In this document: piece after piece, positions 46,801-53,528 of the stretch | How positions within the stretch are numbered: position 1 is the first letter of the stretch | Layout of the letters: each line of letters starts with the position of its first letter | Source of the DNA: Cudoniella acicularis | Taxonomy: Eukaryota > Ascomycota > Leotiomycetes > Helotiales > Helotiaceae | Direction: 5' to 3' | DNA length: 53,528 bases | Assembly (NCBI GenBank): GCA_013054445.1 | Contig: JAAMPI010000192.1 | Coordinates: 1 to 53,528 of the forward strand | Position numbers and translations under genes: made by a program | The notes under the pieces: generated by a model | The model's input: only the letters and a program-made list of their open reading frames with translations | What the model was told of the DNA's origin: nothing | Database searches by the model: none

Positions 46801-49800
46801 TTCTGGTGTAGCATCTTCAGCAGACCAGAGATGGCCGAGGCCCACGAGGAGATCTAAACACACTGATAATGCAACCTCACATCGATCGAAATCATCAGAT
46901 TCAAGAATTTCTCCCATGCGGCCAACAAGCGAAGTGGCATCTGTGGAATCGATGGCGAGATCGGCATGAATAATTTCATGCAACAAGGGCCGAGCCAATA
47001 GCAGCTCTTCGTGTGACAGCTGTACCAATTTTTGCACGAAGACACTGGGCATGAATCCAGTGTACTCGGGAGTGATACTAATTGCCGCGATCAATAACAA
47101 GCGTCCAAAGACGATAAAATAAAACGAAGCGGTAGAAGCATCGAGGGCAAGGAGTCGTCTCGGCACGACGACCTTCTGCTGATCGACTCTCCCATGACTC
47201 TCTTGGGTAGAGAAGTCATCAAAATCATCGTCAATATCCATCCGATCGTTGTCAGGCGAAGTAGATGCAGGTGCAAGAAGAGGACGACGCTTTGTAAGAT
47301 CCTCCGCAATTGTCACAAAAAAGCGAAGTAGCTGAGGCGTTATCGTCGAGAGCTGAATCAAGTCACTCGACTTGCATAAAGGTAAATATGGTTGCACAGA
47401 TTGAAGCAGAGTCTCCGTGAGAGCCCGAGTACCACTAGGGTCGTTGATATCTGCATCAGCTAGATACCCAATGATGCCCCGGTAAAATTCCTCCAAAGTC
47501 TCCTCAAAACCACGAAGTTGTGGTAAATCCGATTTTGAGAAGTGGGGCATTGCAAGAAGCATAGTAATACAACAGTAGATCGCACTGCGAAACGTCTCTG
47601 TAGAGACTGGTCCGACACGTTCCTCGGTGTAGCTTTTCCAGCTTTGGGAAAGCTCGCCACATTTTGGAACCAATAGTTCTAGGATCAATTTGCGAGTCGA
47701 ACTGAAATGAGCTGTATCGAGAACAAATAGGGTTTTGTTTCGCTCTCCGTATTTCGGACAAGAAGAACATGTAACGGTGGCGGATTGATCGGGATCTTCC
47801 AAGAGAAGAATATATCGTACAATATCCTGGGTATCCAGGTGATGCTGCCATGCCTGTTCCAGACGACCCATAGGTAAGGTATAGTACGAATTCATCATTG
47901 CTCGAGGTAGGCCAAGGCTCGTGCGGAGTAAACTCATGATATAATGTGGTTTGACATGCATTGCGTAGTGTGCTGAAAAGGATTTATCGGCTTTATATTG
48001 GTTAGAGCAGGTCATTACAAGTGGGGTGCGTGCCTACTTGGATTCCACCTGGCAAACATCCATCTAATAACATGGTGAGATGTCAGAAGACTGGCGCTGG
48101 GGACTTCCGTAATCCTCAATTGAAGTAAGTGTATCATCAAGAATATTGCAGAATCGCAAAGGACCACAGGGCCACTGATATCAGCCACAGTGATGATCGC
48201 ACTCACATCTTTACCAATATCTTGATATTGAAGTAATTGTCTGGCTAGAACCGCGTGAAGTAGCAATGAAGCAGCACGGCAAGTGCTGGAGAACGTCAGT
48301 GCCCTGGTTCCCAGGTGCCAGAGAGGTATCCACTGCATGGGCTCTATTTTTGTGACACATTTTTGAAATGTACAGCTAGAAATCGCTGGTTAGCAATGAC
48401 CCAAGGAAAATCAAGGGTCACATACCTTGCAATAGCGAGCAGTGTCCACGCGGCAATTGTTCCCCGCTTATCAGAGGCGCAAGATTCCAGCAAATCGAGA
48501 ATTTCTTGGAGATCAGAAGCCGACTTTTGACAATTTGCGAGAATAAAAGGCAGCATTTGCAAACTTGCCAGCCGTAACCTCTCGTCTGGAGATTTTAGAG
48601 GCTCCAAAATTCTGTCAGAGCTTTGCACAACCCGCTGACGCTTACGGGGATGAATATCATCTTCAAGGTCCTTCTCGCTCTCCTTAGGTGTCACAAACTT
48701 CTGGTGACCAAGGCTTACAAGGCGCTCCAATAAGCCAACAATCTGGAGGATAGCCCAATTGCGCTCGGCCTTGTTGTTGTGGGATCTGAGGCGGAAAGCT
48801 TTAAGAGAAAAGGGGGTGTTATTCAATGCTTCTGTACCGAGATCAACCATGTCGAGATCATCTAATTGCAGTTGATCTCGGCTTGCTCGTTTACCATAAT
48901 CCGCCCTCAGAGCATCTGCCATCCCCTCCAGCATTGTGAAAATGCTGTCATTTCTTGCGTCCCGAATGCCGCGCTCGAGATGGGGGTGCACAGCGAACAG
49001 AAACATGAGCATCTCATCCCTTACCGAGTTGAGCATTTCGTCCTTGGCCAAAGTTTTGCTCTGCCAGAAGACGTAGATAGCAGGAATCACGTCCATAGCA
49101 ACGGACAGAGAAAATGAGGTTTGATCTATACGAGTGTATGACAACACATTGTTGATGGCAGAAAAGGCCAATTGATGTACGCGGCCTACACTAGAACCCT
49201 GCAGATGTAAATACCGGACAACAGTGTCTATAATCTCGCGAAATCTTGCATGGAGAGGCGCGTTGGAGGCGGCGACAAGCGAGTGTATCGCTTGGAGGGC
49301 TTCGTCGGCGTCTTGCTTAGATAAAGAGCTGGAATTACGTCGATTCTGGCCATTGGTAGCAGAAGATCTGGGCACAGTACGGACCGCAAGACTTGTTCCC
49401 AGATTTGAAGAGGTCCGAGATAAAACCACCGGCCCATTTTCTTTGACGCCAATATATTCATTGAGGCCTTGAAGGCAGAAGTCAACAGCTTCTATCCATG
49501 TGTTGTGTTTTAAGCGTTCCACATGTGCCTGGTGCTCGAGGAGTGCACACAGAGTCCTGAAATAGTCACTGACGATGGGAGCACAGAATTCGCCAGCAGC
49601 ATTTGGCACCGTTTGTACTATGTGTTCGACAATAGCTTTGGCGGTTTTGGCCCACAGCTTGGGAGCCCCGGCTTTGACAACTAGGCGGATCAACTCGGCA
49701 CATTGTGTAAGTCGTGTCAAACTTGCGGATCTCGACGTCTTCTTTCCCGCAAGATACGAATGCTTTTCTGAGACTGCCTGACTCGAAGAGAACTTCGAAG

Positions 49801-50094
49801 ATTTTATGCCACGCCTTGTCTTCGAGAACGCTGAGGTTGGCTACATTTCCGGGGGCGAATATTGTCTTCAGGTCTGTGGAACTTAGCAACCGAACACCAA
49901 AATATGGGAGAAGGTGGAGAATCACCTTTCAGAGCATCATTCTGCTCACTCTTTTTGTCCGTCTCCGATAGGGTGGCTGCGAGTCGTTAAAATCTGATCG
50001 GAAATAAAGAACATGAACAAAGAAAAACAGTACTTAGGACGGCTAAGAGGTGAACTCTCTGGCTTTTGGCTTTTTCAGTAGCAGCTTCATCCAT
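40837..50094 (-). CDS. TEL1: Serine/threonine-protein kinase Tel1 (ATM), with an apparent 1-base frameshift
   Basis: Complement of exons 50034-50094, 49926-49976, 48426-49873, 48038-48375, 43427-47972, 40906-43379 and 40837-40856. Introns are 47-65 bp, all GT...AG. If one surplus base at 49777/49778 is discounted, every phase fits and the product is 2978 aa, the normal size for fungal Tel1. The N-terminus has a TAN-like helix (DALKDLKTIF). HEAT-type repeats fill most of exons 3-5, and a FAT domain spans the 48-42 kb coding part. The PI3K-like kinase has DLRQDAIMEQ, the catalytic GDRHGHN and HIDLG; the last exon adds GWAAYA to complete the FATC. Tel1 is recruited to DNA breaks and telomeres and phosphorylates SQ/TQ sites. 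The first ATG is uncertain because the frame stays open upstream to about 50220. Confidence 0.93.
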
Positions 50095-50577
50095 CTTGAA
50101 GACACTTGCCAGGGAAAGGACATCGCCGTTGAGGAGCTTCAATCGTACGTTGGTGAAGAGGCTAGCCCCAGTTCGTAGGTCGGGACAACTGGGTGTTGAC
50201 AGAGATACGGAACGCTCCTAAGCTGAAGCAGAGCACATCGAAGCTTACCCGAGCTCTATGGACCATGCAGGTATTTGGTGTTGAGACAATCGAAGAGAAA
50301 AAGAGGTGTAGAAGTCATCAAGGCTGAGAAGGCTTCGAAATCAGGCTCGACCCCGGCCCGCAGAGACAGAGGCGCGCGACGCGAGCACTGCAGAGCTTCA
50401 AAATCAACAAAAGTGCCCAAGAACTTTTCCCCAGTGAATGAAAGTCACCGAACCACGATCTCCAGCACCTGATCTCGTCGATGTCTCTATGCATGTCCTT
50501 CTAGGACTACCCTCATCCTATGCTGGGCCCTCCACCCTCTGACATTTGTTTGCGCAGTTGTCGCATCGAATCCAGTC
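50095..50577. promoter_or_regulatory. Divergent promoter region TEL1 / NUP192
   Basis: 483 bp between the proposed starts. It contains a GC-rich stretch (about 50350-50400). An open minus-strand frame continues from TEL1 to about 50220, so the real promoter may be shorter. The short ORF 50275-50472 has no recognisable motif. Confidence 0.4.
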
Positions 50578-53528
50578 ATGTCGGAGCCGAACAGCCTTGA
50601 GAGCTTCCAGGCGCTGTATACAGACCTCGTTGCCCTCTTGCATCCAGGCGTGCCCGAACCTTTGCTAGAGCGGACGAGTGCTCAGCTGGAGGTTTTACTG
50701 CCCGACTTCAGGAATCTGCTGGACAAGGCGGCTCGTAATGAACAAAGCCGGCAGAGTCTTGCGACTGGTATTTGCTGCCTTAGTGGTACCTCCCAGATTC
50801 CCTCAATGCTAACTCGGGATCCACAGGAAAATTGGACGTCGCTGGTACCGAGTACCAAATCAACGAGCAGTTCCAGCAAGATGCTTTGCAACTGGCCGAC
50901 GACCTCAACCTCGATGAGCGCGAAGCAGCAAGACTCTTCCTCCAATCCCAAGATGAGGCGGAGCCAAGTGGGAGACCAGCCCGGACAATCTCAATAATAC
51001 GGTTTCACCAGCGAAGAAAATTTCTGCTAGATTGTTTACGAATGATATTGCAGCAAGCAGATGATGAGGAACAAGACGAGGGTCTACGAATTGGGCTTGG
51101 AGGCGTCATAAGCAGCATCTTGCTCCAGCAAGGAAGCTCACCTCGATTCGTTCAAAAATGCCTCTCCAGTATGGCGGACATCAAGTCGTGGTTGCAAGGG
51201 CTTACGGACAAGTTCAATGGTGCGTCGATTTTGGGCCAAGAGCAGCAGCCAGAATTCTTGGAAATTATAGAATTCCAGCGCGCTAGCCTTGTGATGCAAC
51301 ATGAGTCGCTGGGAACTATCTTGCACTATTTGGTAAAGCAGAATCACTCGACGCTTGAAGATTTCGAGTTGGTGCTAGATACATTGAAGAAGGCTGATAA
51401 ATACGATAACCTATTACGTGAGCGAACTTCTCTTAAATGCCCTCCTAGTGCTTGTGATTATTCTCACCTCACCAGAGTCAATCTCATGTTTATTATTGTT
51501 CAACGGCTGATATACTCTTTTAGTCCATTATTTTCCAGCACTCGCGCGCTATGTGGTACGCTTTGGAGGAAGTGAGGGCGGGGGAACCATGGCCGAGGCG
51601 AGAAATTTGAACAACAGGTTTTTTACTCAGAATGACCAAAACACCTGGACACTGCCATATGTTCATGCTGCATTTCGTTCATGGTGGCTTGCTGAATATA
51701 GTGGCTGGTATGGCGAAAATAGTGATGGATCTATTGCCGAGAATCAGTTAGAAGATGGTAAGTCGGAACCGACCATGCTCTAGCGATGATATACTGCTAA
51801 TGATAATTTTAGAGATAAGACAACGATCAAGGCAATTTACAGAGGCACTAAAAGAAGGAGCATTCGACTTTCTTTTATGTCTTTCTGCCGATTCAAAATC
51901 AAATGAGTGGCATGATCCTGCTCGTCAGGGACTTCGTCAATGGTTGCAAAGAAAAACACCTTTGATTCTCCCTAGCCCGGTCCCGTACTCTGATTCATTC
52001 CAAGATGTATTGATGGTGCAATTGGAGGCTTTCATTGAAGCTTTCATCACCAACCTTCCCGATGTACTTCGGAAGCTACGAACCGATGAGGATGAGCAAC
52101 GTCAGCTTAACAAAGAGCATGACCATGATCTTGACCTGGAGCGATTTCTCGTTATCATTTCGTTTGTCTTCGAACGCCGTCCAAAGGCAGCGTTCAATGG
52201 CTTCTGGGATGAACGAGATGGTGCCTTGATGGGATTCGTGCACTGGGCTTCTAGGAGAGCATCAACACCACTAGTCACTGCGTTCTGCGAAATGCTTCAA
52301 TCTATATCCGAGGATGAGGAATGTGCAACTTCAGCTCATGAGTTCCTCTTAGACGAAGGATCTCAGTCCTCAGGGAAGATGAGGAGGACTCATTCTTTAT
52401 CCTGGAACCAGATCTTCAAGGAGCTTACATTTTTCTCTTCAAAGATCCGCGACCGACCAGCTTTGCCACAGACCCAAACGTATCGTCCTGGAAAGCCGTA
52501 CAGCGATTTTGCAGAAGTAGAACCAGAATCTTCTATGATGCTCGAGTCCTACTTGAGGTTAATCACGCGGCTGTGTACCGAGAGTGGAGCTGCGAGACTA
52601 TTCTTGGCTCAGCACCCGTCTTTTCGAATAACTGATCTCCTCTTTCAACTTGCCAGTAGCGCTATTGGACCCCGTCTCCGAGCATGCGCTTTTACCACTT
52701 TGCGATCTCTCCTGAGTCATAAAAACAAAGAAGCCGGGGAGTATTTGTGGACTGCTCTCGATGTCTGGATATCTGGGGGGTATGCCCCTGGATCTGCCAT
52801 GCCGAAGACGACATCCTCAACATCTGTTGCGAGTTCCGCTTCCGCAATGAGTGCAATTCTCAGGGGACTTACCTCTGGGTTCGAAGAACCAAATGCATTT
52901 GTCCAGCTTCTCCATGCTCTAGTATCGCCCTATGAGGAGGAATCCGGCTTGCGCGATGGTTTGCCCTTCCCCGAAACCTTGGGCATCTCGAGCCGTATGC
53001 CTGGCATTGACCCTTATATCGACTATGCACTTGGTCAAATATTCGGATCTCGAGCCTCGGAGCTCGGCGATGTTGTTCAGCAGAGACTGATAAGACTCAG
53101 CTGTCTTGACTTCGTCGCGACTTGCTTAGATTCCTTCAACGAAAACTTGGTTATCTTTGCAAGCCAGTCTAACGTGGCTGTTGACGTTGCCATCACTACA
53201 TCTACATTGGAAAATTATGTTCTCTTACATCCTTTTTCAAGAGTGATGGAATGGATGTTTAATGACAAAGTTGTGACTGCACTTTTTGCTACTATTCACC
53301 AAGACATTGGAGACATCGCATCCGCTGCTCCAGACTCACCGCTGATCTTATCTCTTCTCCGCGGAATCCATGTCGTGTCGAAGATCCTAGACCTCCAGCC
53401 TACATATTTGGATATTATCAAACCTCTCATCAAATCCCATTCATCATATCGACGTATATCCGTCCCCAACGCCGCATTTACGTCATTTGAGGACGGAATC
53501 ATTACTCATCTATCCATACTCGCTGATC
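50578..53528 (+). CDS. NUP192: Nucleoporin Nup192 (Nup205 homologue), N-terminal half, cut by window edge
   Basis: Exons 50578-50767, 50827-51417, 51524-51757 and 51813 to the window end. Phases agree and introns are 59, 106 and 55 bp (GTATTT, GTGAGC and GTAAGT donors). About 910 residues are present of a family usually near 1,700, so the 3' half lies outside the window. Signature blocks are NEQFQQDALQLADDLNLDE in exon 2 and LPYVHAAFRSWWLAEYSGWY in exon 3; the rest is alpha-helical solenoid without catalytic motifs. Exon 4 is open for 1.7 kb to the edge. Nup192 is a large adaptor nucleoporin of the inner ring of the nuclear pore, bridging Nic96 and Nup53. Starts 483 bp from TEL1 on the opposite strand. 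The first ATG fits known N-termini in length. Confidence 0.93.

Noticed and set aside
1..53528. CRISPR arrays, rRNA and tRNA genes
   Set aside because: No regularly spaced direct repeats, no rRNA-like blocks, and no convincing cloverleaf with A and B boxes seen by eye; a tRNA scan would be decisive.

Overview
The window is nuclear DNA from a filamentous ascomycete (Pezizomycotina). The evidence is genes split by 45-160 bp introns with GT...CTAAC/CTGAC...AG signals, plus a transposon island wrecked by C-to-T/G-to-A changes of the repeat-induced point mutation (RIP) type. The mixture of TEL1, NUP192, MIP1 and an SLX8-type ligase fits that group; a Leotiomycete is my guess, but only a guess.

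Left third (1 to about 15.66 kb): an AT-rich, TA-rich, ORF-free island. It holds two nested copies of one Ty3/gypsy LTR retrotransposon family. The outer copy (172-14197, plus strand) is split by a second full-length copy (4376-11088, minus strand) with a perfect 5-bp target duplication. Decayed gag, protease, reverse transcriptase, RNase H and integrase are readable in both. Both also carry, between integrase and the 3' LTR, a reading frame on the antisense strand. Older degraded repeat follows, then a non-degraded LTR-like block containing 22 scattered N bases (15661-15960).

Middle (16-32.5 kb), an accessory-type arm: a secreted/membrane-anchored Ser/Thr-rich protein, an MFS transporter, an unknown four-exon gene, a 3.3-kb stretch without a convincing gene, a possible small ORF overlapping the start of a GPI-type GH16 glycosidase gene, a BTB/POZ protein, and a berberine-bridge-type FAD oxidase that is a pseudogene with several in-frame stops. 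A 444-bp AT-rich element with terminal inverted repeats and a TA duplication (a MITE) lies immediately upstream of that pseudogene.

Right (33-53.5 kb), a conserved housekeeping block: MIP1 (mitochondrial DNA polymerase) divergent from an SLX8-like SUMO-targeted ubiquitin ligase, a CofD/YvcK-like protein, TEL1 (ATM kinase) with an apparent one-base frameshift near its N-terminus, and NUP192, divergent from TEL1 and cut by the window edge. Three of these (MIP1, SLX8-like, TEL1) act in DNA maintenance, but the spacing and orientations suggest ordinary independent promoters rather than a dedicated cluster.
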